64,000 nucleotides of DNA from Marichromatium bheemlicum. GTDB taxonomy: Bacteria > Pseudomonadota > Gammaproteobacteria > Chromatiales > Chromatiaceae. The notes beneath the pieces are model-generated. The model was not told where the DNA came from and ran no database searches. It saw only the letters and a list, made by a program, of their open reading frames with translations. The position numbers were made by a program, and so were the translations under genes. The stretch spans positions 1 through 64,000 of the forward strand of contig NZ_JAAXKX010000005.1 in assembly GCF_012276755.1 (NCBI RefSeq), given 5' to 3'. Of the stretch, positions 36,338-46,795 are shown piece after piece; position 1 is the first letter of the stretch; every line of letters begins with the position of its first letter.

Positions 36338-38419
36338 TCAGTGCTGTAGCCGCGAGATATCGGCGACCTGCATGAACAGTGCGCCGAGCGACTGCAGCAG
36401 ACGGACGCGGTTGGTCCGTACCGCCGGGTCCTCGGCCATTACCATCACCTGATCGAAGAAGGCATCGACGTCGCCGCCGAGTTCGGCCAGGGTGGCGAGC
36501 ACGCGACCATAGTCGCGGCTGGCGACCAGTGGCGCGACCGTCTCGCCGAGTGCGACGACGCGTTCGGCGAGACGTTGCTCGGCGGGGTCCTTGAGCAAGG
36601 CGGAGTCGACCGCGCCGGCCTCACCGACGACCTCGGCGTTCTTGGCCAGGATGTTGTGGATGCGTTTGTTGGCCGCGGCCAGCGAGGCGGCCTGGGGCAG
36701 TTCGCGGAAGGCCGCGACCGCGGCGATGCGGCGGTCGAGTTCCCAGGGGTTGGCGCCACCGGCACCGAGCACCGCCTCGACGACGTCGGCGCCGACGCCC
36801 TGCTCCTCGTAGTAGCCACGCAGCCGCTCGAGCATGTAGTCGCGCACCTCGCCGACCACCTCGGCGCCGAGCAACCCCTCGGGATAGCCTGCGGCGGCCT
36901 GTTCGAGCAGTGCCTCCAGGTCGAGATCGAGCGGGGTCTCGATGAGGATGCGCAGCACCGCGATCGAGGCCCGGCGCAGCGCGTAGGGGTCCTTGGTGCC
37001 GGTCGGGCGCAGTCCGATGCCGAAGATGCCGACCAGGGTATCGAGGCGGTCGGCGAGCGCCAGGGCGCGGCCGCACAGCCCCTCGGGCAGGGCGTCGCCG
37101 GCAAAGCGCGGCAGGTACTGCTGCTCGATGGCGGCGCTGACGCAGGCGTCCTCGCCGGCGCGCTCGGCATAGTAACGGCCCATCGTGCCCTGCAGGCTGG
37201 TGAACTCGTAGACCATGCTGGTGACCAGGTCGCACTTGGCCAACCGCGCGGCGCGCTCGATCAGTGCCGGGTCGCCGCCGAGCGGTGCGGCCAGGGTGCG
37301 CCCGAGCCGCGCCACGCGCGCGCTCTTCTCGGCCAGGGTGCCGAGCTTGTCCTGGAACACCACCCGTTCGAGCTTGCCGGCAAAGGCCTCGAGCGGCTGC
37401 TTGAGGTCCTGCTCCCAGAAGAAGGCGGCGTCGGCGAAGCGCGGGCGGATCACCCGCTCGTTACCGGCACGTACCTTCTCGGGGGTGCGGCTGACGATGT
37501 TGGCGACGGTGATGAAGCAGGCCTGCAACCGGCCCTCGGCGTCCTCCACCGGGAAGTACTTCTGGTTGCTCTGCATGGTCTCGATCAGCACCTCCGGGGG
37601 GATCTCCAGGAAGCGTTCCTCGAAACGACCGAGCACCGGCTGCGGCCACTCGACCAGGGCGCAGACCTCGTCGAGCAACTCGGGGTCGATGCGCGCGCGC
37701 AGCCCCTCGGCCTCGGCCAGGGCGGTGACGCCGGCGCGTACCTGTTCGCGGCGCCGGGCGAAGTCGGGCTCGACCCGGCCGGTGGTGCGCAGCTGCTCGG
37801 CGTAATCGTCGGCGCGTGCGAGGGCGATCGGCTCGGGGTGGTGGAAGCGGTGGCCGCGGGTGCTGGTGCCGGCCTCGATGCCGAGCACCCGGCCGGCGAC
37901 CGGCTGCTCACCGAGCAGCAGGCAGACCCAGTGCACCGGGCGCACGAACTCGGCCTCGCCCGCGCCCCAACGCATCCGTCGCGGGATCGGCAGGGTGGCG
38001 AGCGCGGCCTCGACGATCTCGGGGACCAGCTCGGCGGTGGCCTGGCCGACGAGGGTCGAGCGATGGATCAGCCAGGTGCCCTTGGGCGTCTCCTCGCGCT
38101 CGAGCGCCTCGACTTCGACGCCACAAGAGCGGGCGAAGCCCTGCGCGGCCTTGGTCGGCGCGCCGGCGTCGTCGAAGGCGGCCCGGAGCGCCGGGCCGCG
38201 GCGCACCTGCTGCTGGTCGGGCTGGCGGGTGGCGATGCCGCGCACCAGCATCGCCAGACGGCGCGGTGCGGCGAAGGGCTCGATGGTGGCGAAGTCGATG
38301 CCGCGCTCGCGCAACTCGCGCACCACACCCTCGACGAAGGCCTGTGACAGACGTGGTAGCGCCAGCGGGGGGAGTTCCTCGGTGCCGATCTCGATCAGCA
38401 GATCAGTGGATGCGTCCAA
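36338..38419 (-). CDS. glyS: Glycyl-tRNA synthetase beta subunit
   Basis: 693 residues if read from the TTG at 38419 (GGGAGAG upstream); E. coli GlyS is 689. It begins LDASTDLLIEIGTEELPP, the family N-terminus. Conserved parts include PRRMRWGAGEAEFVRPVHW, ETMQSNQKYFPVEDAEGRL, a degenerate HD-like block (KCDLVTSMVYEFTSLQGTMG) and the C-terminal anticodon/DALR domain (FFDQVMVMAEDPAVRTNRL-like). It works as an alpha2-beta2 enzyme with GlyQ, encoded 11 nt upstream. Confidence 0.95.
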   Translation of the reverse strand: MDASTDLLIEIGTEELPPLALPRLSQAFVEGVVRELRERGIDFATIEPFAAPRRLAMLVRGIATRQPDQQQVRRGPALRAAFDDAGAPTKAAQGFARSCGVEVEALEREETPKGTWLIHRSTLVGQATAELVPEIVEAALATLPIPRRMRWGAGEAEFVRPVHWVCLLLGEQPVAGRVLGIEAGTSTRGHRFHHPEPIALARADDYAEQLRTTGRVEPDFARRREQVRAGVTALAEAEGLRARIDPELLDEVCALVEWPQPVLGRFEERFLEIPPEVLIETMQSNQKYFPVEDAEGRLQACFITVANIVSRTPEKVRAGNERVIRPRFADAAFFWEQDLKQPLEAFAGKLERVVFQDKLGTLAEKSARVARLGRTLAAPLGGDPALIERAARLAKCDLVTSMVYEFTSLQGTMGRYYAERAGEDACVSAAIEQQYLPRFAGDALPEGLCGRALALADRLDTLVGIFGIGLRPTGTKDPYALRRASIAVLRILIETPLDLDLEALLEQAAAGYPEGLLGAEVVGEVRDYMLERLRGYYEEQGVGADVVEAVLGAGGANPWELDRRIAAVAAFRELPQAASLAAANKRIHNILAKNAEVVGEAGAVDSALLKDPAEQRLAERVVALGETVAPLVASRDYGRVLATLAELGGDVDAFFDQVMVMAEDPAVRTNRVRLLQSLGALFMQVADISRLQH

Positions 38420-38430
38420 TGTTCTCTCCC

Positions 38431-39336
<906 letters not shown>

Positions 39337-39442
39337 GGCGGGCTCCTTGGGATCGGGGCGGTTGACGTAAACGCGGAATTATATCGGCTCGGGTCGCTGG
39401 CGCGCCAATGGGGTTGATCGGCCAGCCGCCGGTTTAGGAGAC

Positions 39443-39685
39443 TGAACCGCCAAGACGCCAAGGACGCAAAGATGTGTGAGTCGCCAGCCGTCAGCCTCCA
39501 GCTGCCGCAGACATGCTGCCACGGGCGGCTGGAGAGCAATCGCTGTAAGCGCTTTCCCGCTTTGTGTCCTTGGCGTCTTGGCGGTTCGAATTAGCTTCCA
39601 GCGATCAGCTTCCAGCCTCCAGTCGGCGAGGCTGGTGTGCATGATCGGCGATTGACGGGCAAGACGGTATCTTGGCGGTTCAACC
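39443..39685. repeat. Interspersed inverted-repeat element, copy C, with a third partial arm
   Basis: The best-preserved copy. Left arm 39443-39471 begins tgaaccgccaagacgccaag. Right arm 39560-39589, read in reverse complement, begins TCGAACCGCCAAGACGCCAAG, and the roughly 29-bp arms differ at only a few positions. The 88-nt interior carries CCAGCC/CCTCCAGC units. Outside the right arm lie more of them (agcttccagcgatcagc, 39592 on). A partial arm, tatcttggcggttcaacc, follows at 39668-39685. It fills most of the 440-bp gap between glyQ and the CDF gene. Confidence 0.8.
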
Positions 39686-39776
39686 TTCTGGCGGCTGATG
39701 CGACCCGCCGCTGTCGCTTATACTGGGGCGCCGTCGGCCTGGACCCGGTCGGCGCAATCTGCGGAAGCCCCTAGTC

Positions 39777-40934
39777 GTGACCCTTGATCAACACAGTGCC
39801 GATGCCCGTCGCGAGGCCGTGACCCGGACCGCCGTAGTCGGGGCCGTGCTCAATCTGGTGCTGGCAGCGGTGAAGATCGCCGCCGGTTGGTTCGGGCACT
39901 CGCAGGCGCTGGTCGCCGACGGTCTGCACTCGCTCTCCGATCTGCTCTCCGATGCCCTGGTGCTGGTCGCCGGGCGTCAGGCCCATCAGGGGCCGGACCA
40001 GGAGCACCCTTACGGCCATGCGCGCTACGAGACGGTCGCCACCCTCGTGCTCGGCTTTCTGTTGCTGGCGGTGGCCATCGGCATCGGCTGGGACGCGGTC
40101 GAGCGGCTGTTCAGCCCCGAGGAGCTGCTGCGTCCCGATCTGCTCGCGCTCGGTGCCACCCTGGTCTCGATCCTGGTCAAGGAGTGGCTCTACTGGTGGA
40201 CCCTGGCCCATGCCAAGCGGGTGCGCTCCGACCTGTTGCGTGCCAACGCCTGGCACCATCGCTCGGACTCGGTCTCCTCGGTGGTGGTGCTGGTGGGGAT
40301 CGCCGGCACCATGGCCGGGTTACCCTATCTCGATGCCATTGCCGCGGTGGTGGTGGCGTTGATGATCGCCAAGATCGCGTGGGAGCTTGGTTGGGAGGCG
40401 GTCAGCGAGCTGGTCGATACCGGTTTGCAGGGGGAACAGCTCACGGCGGTCAAGCAGACCATCCGCTCGGTCGGCGGGGTGCGAGACATCCACATGCTGC
40501 GCACCCGTCGCTCCGGTGGCCAGGCCTCGGTCGATGTACATGTCCTGGTCGACCCCTACGTCAGTGTCTCCGAGGGCCACATGATCAGTGTCCTGGTCGA
40601 GCGGCGCCTCAAGCGCGAGATCGACGAGGTCGCCGATGTCACCGTGCACATCGACCCCGAGGACGACGAGCACGTCTCCGCCTGCTATCTGTTGCCGCTG
40701 CGTGCCGAGGCGCTGGCGCGCCTGGCCTCGGCCTGGTCGGCGATCCCCGAGGCCACCGCTCGTCAGCGCGTACTGCTGCACTACCTCGATGGGGCGATCG
40801 AGGTGGAGGTGTACTTCCCGCTCGTTGCCGGTCTGCGCCAGGGGGCCGATCCCGAACGGTTGCGGAGGCGCTTGACCGAGGCGCTGGCCGATGACCCGTT
40901 GTTTCGGCGGGTGCGGATCTTCTTTGGTGACTGA
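39777..40934 (+). CDS. Cation diffusion facilitator (CDF) family transporter
   Basis: 385 residues from a GTG start at 39777. The six-helix CDF domain shows the metal-site helices HSQALVADGLHSLSDLLSDAL (helix 2, D-x3-D-type) and NAWHHRSDSVSSVVVLVG (helix 5, HxxxD). The HPYGHARYETVATL loop lies between them. A cytoplasmic metallochaperone-like domain follows (SVDVHVLVDPYVSVSEGH to DVTVHIDPEDDEH). A further C-terminal extension (LLPLRAEALARL to the end) makes it longer than the usual 300. It probably exports Zn2+, Fe2+ or Mn2+ by proton antiport. Confidence 0.92.
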   Translation: MTLDQHSADARREAVTRTAVVGAVLNLVLAAVKIAAGWFGHSQALVADGLHSLSDLLSDALVLVAGRQAHQGPDQEHPYGHARYETVATLVLGFLLLAVAIGIGWDAVERLFSPEELLRPDLLALGATLVSILVKEWLYWWTLAHAKRVRSDLLRANAWHHRSDSVSSVVVLVGIAGTMAGLPYLDAIAAVVVALMIAKIAWELGWEAVSELVDTGLQGEQLTAVKQTIRSVGGVRDIHMLRTRRSGGQASVDVHVLVDPYVSVSEGHMISVLVERRLKREIDEVADVTVHIDPEDDEHVSACYLLPLRAEALARLASAWSAIPEATARQRVLLHYLDGAIEVEVYFPLVAGLRQGADPERLRRRLTEALADDPLFRRVRIFFGD

Positions 40935-40936
40935 TC

Positions 40937-40953
40937 TGCGCTTTTTTGGTGCA
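40937..40953. promoter_or_regulatory. NtrC-type binding site upstream of glnA
   Basis: TGCGCTTTTTTGGTGCA matches the enteric NtrC consensus TGCACTATATTGGTGCA at 14 of 17 positions. A second, weaker site (right half-site TTGGTGCG) ends at 40984. Both are about 200-240 bp upstream of the -24 element at 41176. Confidence 0.55.
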
Positions 40954-41175
40954 ATTTATGATCGGCTTGTTTCTTTTTGGTGCGTTCCCTTCTCGGTGGT
41001 GATGTGCCGGCCGAGGATGTGTGGGTGGCGCGGGTGTTGGCGGTTGGGGCATCGCACCGTGCGCCTGTCGCCTTGCAATCCCCGTCCGGCCAAGTGCTTG
41101 TGGTAACGCACCATGATCTGTTCGCGCCTCGTTCGGGGGTGTCGCAGGGTGGTCCATGGCGACTGCCCTGAATCC

Positions 41176-41191
41176 TGGCTTGCTCATTGCA
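41176..41191 (+). promoter_or_regulatory. glnA: Sigma54 (-24/-12) promoter of glnA
   Basis: TGGCTTGCTCATTGCA: TGGC and TTGCA intact, with GG (41177-41178) and GC (41189-41190) 10 nt apart. The predicted start is near 41202, giving a leader of roughly 270 nt. Confidence 0.6.
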
Positions 41192-41473
41192 TGCTTTGTC
41201 ATATCGGGCGGCGTGGTACGGCCCGTCGCCTGTCGGAACGGTCGCGGTGACGACCCGCTGCGTACCTCGAGAGAGGGCGCGTGAACCGGGTCGCTCAGAA
41301 TTCTGCACAGCTTGGTGGCGCTGCCGCCAAGCCGTGCGGCGCGAGCGGTGACCTGTTAGGCTGCAGCGCCGGATGGCGCGCGCTGACCCTCGCCAGCGCA
41401 AGCCCGTGCATCGCTCGGCCGACCACGCCTTATCCGTATCTAGATCACAGCACTCAGCACTGGAGACGTTCGA

Positions 41474-42880
41474 ATGACAACCGATGTCATGAAGATGATG
41501 AAAGAGAACGAAGTCACCTTCGTCGATCTGCGCTTTACCGATACCCGCGGCAAGGAGCAGCACGTCTCCATGCCGGCGAATATGATCGACGAGGACGCCT
41601 TCAAGGAAGGCAAGATGTTCGACGGTTCCTCGATCGCCGGCTGGAAGGGCATCGAGGCCTCGGACATGGTGCTGATGCCCGATCCCACGACCGCGGTGAT
41701 GGACCCCTTCACCGAGGAGAGCACCCTCATCATCCGCTGTGACATCCTCGAGCCCGATACCATGATCGGCTACGAGCGTGATCCGCGTTCGGTGGCCAAG
41801 CGTGCCGAGGCCTATCTGAAGTCCACCGGCATCGCCGACACCGCCTTCTTCGGTCCCGAGCCCGAGTTCTTCGTGCTCGACGACGTGCGTTGGGGCTCGG
41901 ACATGAGCGGCGCCTTCTACAAGATCGACTCCGAGGAGGCCGGCTGGAACTCCGAGCGGGTGTTCAGCGACGGCAACATGGGCCATCGTCCCAAGGTCAA
42001 GGGCGGTTACTTCCCGGTGCCCCCGGTCGATGCGCTCAACGACCTGCGCGTGGCCATGTGTCTGACCCTCGAGGAGATGGGCGTCGGCGTCGAGGTTCAC
42101 CACCACGAGGTCGCCACCGCCGGCCAGTGCGAGATCGGCACCAAGTTCGACACCCTGGTCAAGCGTGCCGACGCCAACCAGATCCTCAAGTACGTGGTGC
42201 AGAATGTCGCCCATGCCTACGGCAAGACCGCGACCTTCATGCCCAAGCCGCTGGTTGGTGACAACGGCAGTGGCATGCATGTCCACCAGTCGCTGGCCAA
42301 GGACGGGCAGAACCTGTTCGCCGGCGACAAGTACGGCGGCCTGTCCGACATGGCCCTCTACTACATCGGCGGCATCATCAAGCACGCGCGTGCGCTCAAC
42401 GCCCTGACCAACGCCTCGACCAATTCCTACAAGCGCCTGGTCCCGGGTTTCGAGGCGCCGGTGATGCTTGCCTACTCGGCGCGCAACCGCTCGGCCTCGA
42501 TTCGCATCCCGCATTGCCCCAGCCCCAAGGGCCGTCGTGTCGAGGTGCGCTTCCCCGACGCCACCGGCAACCCCTATCTGTCGTTCTCGGCAATGATGCT
42601 CGCCGGCCTCGACGGCATCATGAACAAGATCCACCCCGGCGATGCCATGGACAAGGATCTCTACGACCTGCCGCGTGAAGAGGCCAAGTCGATCCCGACC
42701 GTCAGCTCCTCGCTGGCGATGGCGCTCGAGAACCTCGACCGTGACCGTGAGTTCCTCACCGTTGGCGGCGTGTTCACCGATGACCTCATCGACAGCTACA
42801 TCAACCTCAAGATGGATGAGGTCACGCGTCTGCGCATGACCACCCACCCGGTCGAGTTCGACATGTACTACAGCCTCTGA
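41474..42880 (+). CDS. glnA: Glutamine synthetase, type I (GlnA)
   Basis: 468 residues, exactly the usual length of proteobacterial GSI-beta. Key parts: [19 protein letters not shown], the catalytic/metal block [33 protein letters not shown] and the adenylylation tyrosine in [11 protein letters not shown], so activity is probably controlled by GlnE. It forms glutamine from glutamate and ammonia. Upstream NtrC and sigma54 motifs point to nitrogen-regulated transcription; a strong hairpin (42890-42916) follows the stop. Confidence 0.98.
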   Translation: MTTDVMKMMKENEVTFVDLRFTDTRGKEQHVSMPANMIDEDAFKEGKMFDGSSIAGWKGIEASDMVLMPDPTTAVMDPFTEESTLIIRCDILEPDTMIGYERDPRSVAKRAEAYLKSTGIADTAFFGPEPEFFVLDDVRWGSDMSGAFYKIDSEEAGWNSERVFSDGNMGHRPKVKGGYFPVPPVDALNDLRVAMCLTLEEMGVGVEVHHHEVATAGQCEIGTKFDTLVKRADANQILKYVVQNVAHAYGKTATFMPKPLVGDNGSGMHVHQSLAKDGQNLFAGDKYGGLSDMALYYIGGIIKHARALNALTNASTNSYKRLVPGFEAPVMLAYSARNRSASIRIPHCPSPKGRRVEVRFPDATGNPYLSFSAMMLAGLDGIMNKIHPGDAMDKDLYDLPREEAKSIPTVSSSLAMALENLDRDREFLTVGGVFTDDLIDSYINLKMDEVTRLRMTTHPVEFDMYYSL

Positions 42881-42889
42881 TCGGCTGTC

Positions 42890-42916
42890 GCGATCGCGCG
42901 GGGCCCGCGCGATCGC
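42890..42916. terminator. Perfect 13-bp palindromic hairpin after glnA
   Basis: gcgatcgcgcggg, one G, then cccgcgcgatcgc: a perfect 13-bp stem (the tip would open to form a loop), 9 nt after the glnA stop. There is no T-run, so Rho-independent termination is uncertain; it may instead protect the transcript end. Confidence 0.55.
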
Positions 42917-42993
42917 ACGTGGCGCAGGGATGCGTCCACCGGCGTCGTCGCGCCTCGCTTGAGCGCCCCCCGACGCTGGATTATGCTTCGGCC

Positions 42994-43515
42994 ATGATCC
43001 GGTCGACACTGTTGCTCCTGCTTGCGCTGTCGCCCTGCCTGCTCGCCCAGGCCGGTGTCTACCGCTGGGTCGATGCCGAGGGTCGGGTACACTTCTCCGA
43101 TCGCCCGGGCGCCGATGTCCAGGCGCTCGATCTCGGTGTGGCGCGCTCGGTCGCCACGGATCCTGCTGATAATGCCCCCGCACCTGCCGCGCCAGCGTTC
43201 CCCTTCACTGGTCCCTACTCACGTTTCGAGATCCGTTCGCCCGCCGCCGATGCACGCCTGGAACGTGCCCGTGCCGGTCTCGCCGTGGTGCTCGAACTCG
43301 AGCCCGGATTGGCGCCCGGTCACCGGTTGGTGATGGTGCTCGATGGTCTGGAGACGGTGATCGAGGCCGGGGCCACGCGCTTCGCCCTCGAGGGCGTGTC
43401 CTTCGGCGCGCACCGCTTGGAGGTGTTGATCCGTGATGCCGAGGGCGCCCTGGTGGCACGCACCCCGACACACGCCTTCATGTTGCAGCGCCAGGTCCCG
43501 CCTGGCGAACTCTGA
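42994..43515 (+). CDS. Exported DUF4124-domain protein
   Basis: 173 residues from the ATG at 42994. A signal peptide (MIRSTLLLLLALSPCLLAQA) leads into the DUF4124 motif GVYRWVDAEGRVHFSDRPG. The C-terminal half is a beta-rich domain (VLELEPGLAPGHRLVMVLDG, RLEVLIRDAEGALVART). DUF4124 proteins are common in gammaproteobacteria, and similar ones lie between glnA and ntrB in related genomes. The role is unknown. Confidence 0.8.
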   Translation: MIRSTLLLLLALSPCLLAQAGVYRWVDAEGRVHFSDRPGADVQALDLGVARSVATDPADNAPAPAAPAFPFTGPYSRFEIRSPAADARLERARAGLAVVLELEPGLAPGHRLVMVLDGLETVIEAGATRFALEGVSFGAHRLEVLIRDAEGALVARTPTHAFMLQRQVPPGEL

Positions 43516-43541
43516 CCTCGTCCCTGCTCCTGCCACTGCTC

Positions 43542-43557
43542 TGGCCTGGCTTTTGCT
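43542..43557 (+). promoter_or_regulatory. Candidate sigma54 promoter of ntrBC
   Basis: TGGCCTGGCTTTTGCT: TGGC, a matching G at the seventh position and TTGCT, with exact GG-N10-GC spacing. It lies about 77 nt before the ntrB ATG. It closely resembles the glnA element at 41176. Confidence 0.5.
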
Positions 43558-43633
43558 AATCTATCGTCGGCTCTCGGGACCCGCTCCCGCCCATGGTCGC
43601 GGATGACCTCACTCAGTCGGCAGATGGATCCAC

Positions 43634-44716
43634 ATGACAGCTCAAACCATCGACACGCGCTCGCTGGAGCGGACGATCCTCGATCACGTCAACATGGCGG
43701 TGCTGCTGTTCGATCAGGACCTGCGGCTCGAGTACCTCAATCCCGCCGCCGAGATCCTCTTCGAGGCCAGTGCCCGACACCTGCTCGGCCAGACCGCCGC
43801 CGACCTGCTGCCCTGCCCGGAAGGCCGAGTCGAGGCCCGGCTGGTGGCGGCGCTGTGCTCACGCCACCCCTTCACCGAGCGTGAGATCAACGTCACCGTG
43901 GCCGACGGACGCACCAAAACGGTGAACTGCACCGTCCAACCGATGCATCATTGTGGTGCGGACGAGGGGGTGCTGGTCGAGCTTTATCAGGTCGATCGTC
44001 AGTTGCGCATCACTCGCGAGGAGCACCTGCTCACCCAGCATCGTGCCACCCAGGCGCTGATCCGCGGCCTCGCTCACGAGATCAAGAACCCGCTCGGCGG
44101 GCTGCGCGGCGCGGCCCAGCTACTCGAGCAGGAGCTGCCCGACCCGGCGTTGTGCGAATACACCCGCATCATCATCGATGAGGCCGACCGGCTGCAGTCA
44201 CTGGTCGATCGCATGCTCGGTCCCAATCGCCTGCCCCAGCGTGAGGCGCTCAACATCCACGACGTGCTCGAGCACGTGCGCGGGCTGATCCTCGCCGAGT
44301 TCCCGCGTGGTCCCGAGGTGGTGCGCGACTACGACCCCAGCATCCCCGACCTGATGGCCGACGGCGATCGCCTGATCCAGGCCTTCCTCAACCTCGCGCG
44401 CAATGCCGCCACCGCCACCGGTGGTGAGGGCCGGGTCGAGCTGCGTACCCGGGTGCTGCGCCAGTTCACCATCGGCAATCGCCGCTATCGCTTGGTGCTG
44501 CAGGCCCAGGTGCGCGACGATGGCCCCGGTATCGCCGAGGACATCCGCGACAAGATCTTCTTCCCCATGGTCTCGGGCAAGCAGGGTGGGACCGGGCTGG
44601 GGCTACCCATCGCACAGGAACTCATCAACCAGCACGGCGGACTCATCGAGTGCGAGAGCCGGCCGGGCGAGACGGTGTTCTTCGTCTATCTGCCGCTGGA
44701 GTCGGAGCATGCATAG
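43634..44716 (+). CDS. glnL: Nitrogen-regulation sensor kinase NtrB (GlnL)
   Basis: 360 residues, cytoplasmic. An N-terminal PAS domain (VLLFDQDLRLEYLNPAAEIL) is followed by the H-box LAHEIKNPLGGLRGAAQLL with His148, the N-box LNLARNAATA, and G-boxes (VRDDGPGIAEDI; GTGLGLPIAQELINQHGG). It phosphorylates and, with PII, dephosphorylates NtrC in response to nitrogen status. The ntrC gene follows 90 nt later on the same strand. Confidence 0.96.
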   Translation: MTAQTIDTRSLERTILDHVNMAVLLFDQDLRLEYLNPAAEILFEASARHLLGQTAADLLPCPEGRVEARLVAALCSRHPFTEREINVTVADGRTKTVNCTVQPMHHCGADEGVLVELYQVDRQLRITREEHLLTQHRATQALIRGLAHEIKNPLGGLRGAAQLLEQELPDPALCEYTRIIIDEADRLQSLVDRMLGPNRLPQREALNIHDVLEHVRGLILAEFPRGPEVVRDYDPSIPDLMADGDRLIQAFLNLARNAATATGGEGRVELRTRVLRQFTIGNRRYRLVLQAQVRDDGPGIAEDIRDKIFFPMVSGKQGGTGLGLPIAQELINQHGGLIECESRPGETVFFVYLPLESEHA

Positions 44717-44806
44717 GAACCTGCAGTCATCCCCCCCGTCACCCACCGCTGCCGGTAGACGCCGGTACTGCCCGTGGCATGCCGTCGGCATGCGGGGGGA
44801 GCGGTG

Positions 44807-46246
44807 ATGGTGAACGGCCTCGAGCGCGGCAAGCGCGAGCCCCGGGTCTGGGTGATCGACGACGATCGCTCGATTCGCTGGGTACTCGAACGGGCGCTCC
44901 GCAAGGCGCAGATGCACGTCACCTGCTTCTCCAACGGGGTTGGGGTGATGGAGGCGCTGGCGCGCGATCAGCCCGATGTCATCCTCTCCGACATCCGCAT
45001 GCCGGGGATCGACGGGCTCGATCTGCTCGAGCAGGTCTCGGGACGTTATCCCGGGTTGCCGGTGATCATCATGACCGCGCACTCGGATCTCGACAGCGCC
45101 GTTTCCGCCTTCCATGGTGGTGCCTTCGAGTACCTGCCCAAGCCCTTCGATCTCGACGAGGCGGTGGCGCAGGTCAGCCGTGCCTGTCGGCGCGGCCGCG
45201 AGGAGCGCCAGGAAGAGGTCCCGCGTCCGGAGGGACCCGACATCATCGGCGAGGCACCGGCGATGCAGGAGGTCTTTCGTGCCATCGGTCGGTTGGCGCG
45301 CTCCAACATCACGGTGTTGATCAATGGCGAATCGGGGACCGGCAAGGAGCTAGTGGCCCACGCCCTGCACCGCCACAGCCCGCGTAGCGAGCGTCCGTTC
45401 ATCGCCCTCAACATGGCCGCGATCCCTCGTGATCTGCTCGAATCCGAGCTCTTCGGTCACGAGCGCGGTGCCTTCACCGGTGCCCAGGCGCGGCGCGAGG
45501 GGCGCTTCGAGCAGGCCGACGGCGGTACCCTGTTCCTCGACGAGATCGGCGACATGCCCGCCGAGCTGCAGACCCGGCTGCTGCGGGTGCTCGCCGATGG
45601 CGAGTTCTATCGCGTTGGCGGGGTGGCGCCGATCAAGGTCGACGTGCGCATCATCGCCGCCACCCACCAGGACCTCGAGTCGCTGGTGCGCGAAGGCCGC
45701 TTTCGTGAGGATCTGTTCCATCGGCTCAACGTCATCCGTATCCACCTGCCGGCGTTGCGCGATCGACGCGAGGACATCGGCCTGCTGATGCGCCACTTCC
45801 TCGCGCAGGCGGCGCGTGAGCTGAGCTGCGAACCCAAGGTGCTGATGCAGGGGGCGATCGATCGGCTCGAGCAGCTCGACTGGCCGGGCAACGTGCGCCA
45901 GCTCGAGAACACCGCGCGCTGGCTCACGGTGATGGCCTCGGGCAAGCACATCCATGCCGAGGACCTGCCCGCAGAACTCAGCGCCTCACTGGCCCAGGAA
46001 CCGCGTGAACGTTCCTGGGAGGCGGTACTCTGCCGCTGGGCCCGGCAACGGTTACAGCAGGGTGAGCACGGGCTGCTCGACGAGGCGCTGCCGGCCTTCG
46101 AGCAGGTCCTCATCCAGTGCGCCCTCGAACACACCGGGGGCCGCCGCCAGGAGGCGGCTCGGCTGCTCGGGTGGGGGCGTAACACCCTGACCCGCAAGAT
46201 CAAGGAACTCGGGCTCGAGAGCGAGTCCGGGAGCGGGCTGGACTGA
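44807..46246 (+). CDS. glnG: Nitrogen-regulation response regulator NtrC (GlnG)
   Basis: 479 residues from the ATG at 44807, with GGGGGGAG upstream. The receiver domain has its phospho-aspartate at D62 ([10 protein letters not shown]). The sigma54-activation AAA+ domain has [11 protein letters not shown] (Walker A) and the sigma54 contact loop GAFTGA. The C-terminal FIS-type HTH is [19 protein letters not shown]. It activates sigma54 promoters such as the glnA element in this window. Confidence 0.97.
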   Translation: MVNGLERGKREPRVWVIDDDRSIRWVLERALRKAQMHVTCFSNGVGVMEALARDQPDVILSDIRMPGIDGLDLLEQVSGRYPGLPVIIMTAHSDLDSAVSAFHGGAFEYLPKPFDLDEAVAQVSRACRRGREERQEEVPRPEGPDIIGEAPAMQEVFRAIGRLARSNITVLINGESGTGKELVAHALHRHSPRSERPFIALNMAAIPRDLLESELFGHERGAFTGAQARREGRFEQADGGTLFLDEIGDMPAELQTRLLRVLADGEFYRVGGVAPIKVDVRIIAATHQDLESLVREGRFREDLFHRLNVIRIHLPALRDRREDIGLLMRHFLAQAARELSCEPKVLMQGAIDRLEQLDWPGNVRQLENTARWLTVMASGKHIHAEDLPAELSASLAQEPRERSWEAVLCRWARQRLQQGEHGLLDEALPAFEQVLIQCALEHTGGRRQEAARLLGWGRNTLTRKIKELGLESESGSGLD

Positions 46247-46337
46247 GCCCCGGGTTTGGCTTGCGTGGCGGGTGTCGCGACACTCTGGTCGAGGAGACCT
46301 GGGCTCATCGACCGGGCATGACGATGGAGGGCGTCGG

Positions 46338-46745
46338 GTGGACAGTATCAGTATCGATCTCAAGGGTACGACGGTCGATGCCGTCGAGCAGCGCGGGGGG
46401 CAACTGCGGATTCATTTCTCGCGCACCTATCAGCTCAAGACCATGACCGGTTCGCGCGAGCGGACGCGCTGGTGGCAGGCCGGCGCCCTGGTGTTCTCAG
46501 GGGTGGGCTCCGAGGTCGTAGTACCGCCCCGGGGGGAGCTGTGCTGCTGTGGTGGCGAGCTGGAGGACAATCTCTATGTCTATCGCGACATGATCCCGGT
46601 GCCCTTCGAGAGCCGCGGGCGGGTGGGGTGCCGTCTGGAGTTCGAGGGGCTGGATACGCCGCTGGTGGTCCGGGGCGAGGCGGTGCAGCTTGAACTCGAG
46701 GGGGTTGCGCGCTACATCGAGCACCTGCGCCCGGAGACGGGCTGA
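46338..46745 (+). CDS. Small conserved-type protein of unknown function
   Basis: 135 residues from a GTG at 46338, chosen because GGAGGG lies 6 nt upstream. It appears to be an all-beta soluble protein (VDSISIDLKGTTVDAVEQRG; LRIHFSRTYQLKTMTGSRERTRWWQAGALVF; LVVRGEAVQLELEG). It has a CCC triplet (GELCCCGGEL) that could bind metal or form disulfides. No family was recognised. It stands alone between ntrC and a convergent small gene. Confidence 0.65.
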   Translation: MDSISIDLKGTTVDAVEQRGGQLRIHFSRTYQLKTMTGSRERTRWWQAGALVFSGVGSEVVVPPRGELCCCGGELEDNLYVYRDMIPVPFESRGRVGCRLEFEGLDTPLVVRGEAVQLELEGVARYIEHLRPETG

Positions 46746-46795
46746 GCGCGATCGCGCCGGGGCGATGGCCCCGGTCGATGCCGGGGCCGTTCGGG

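Larger units (their letters stand above)
40935..41473. other. 539-bp glnA upstream region
   Basis: No gene is supported. It contains the NtrC-like site(s), the sigma54 element and a long GC-rich leader. Extra GCACC half-sites (around 41054 and 41107) may be additional weak NtrC contacts. A T-rich stretch at 40941-40978 is unlike the surrounding DNA. Confidence 0.5.

Noticed and set aside
40781-43183. 800-codon open frame antisense to glnA
   Set aside because: Glutamine synthetase on the plus strand is unambiguous; the antisense frame is a codon-bias shadow.
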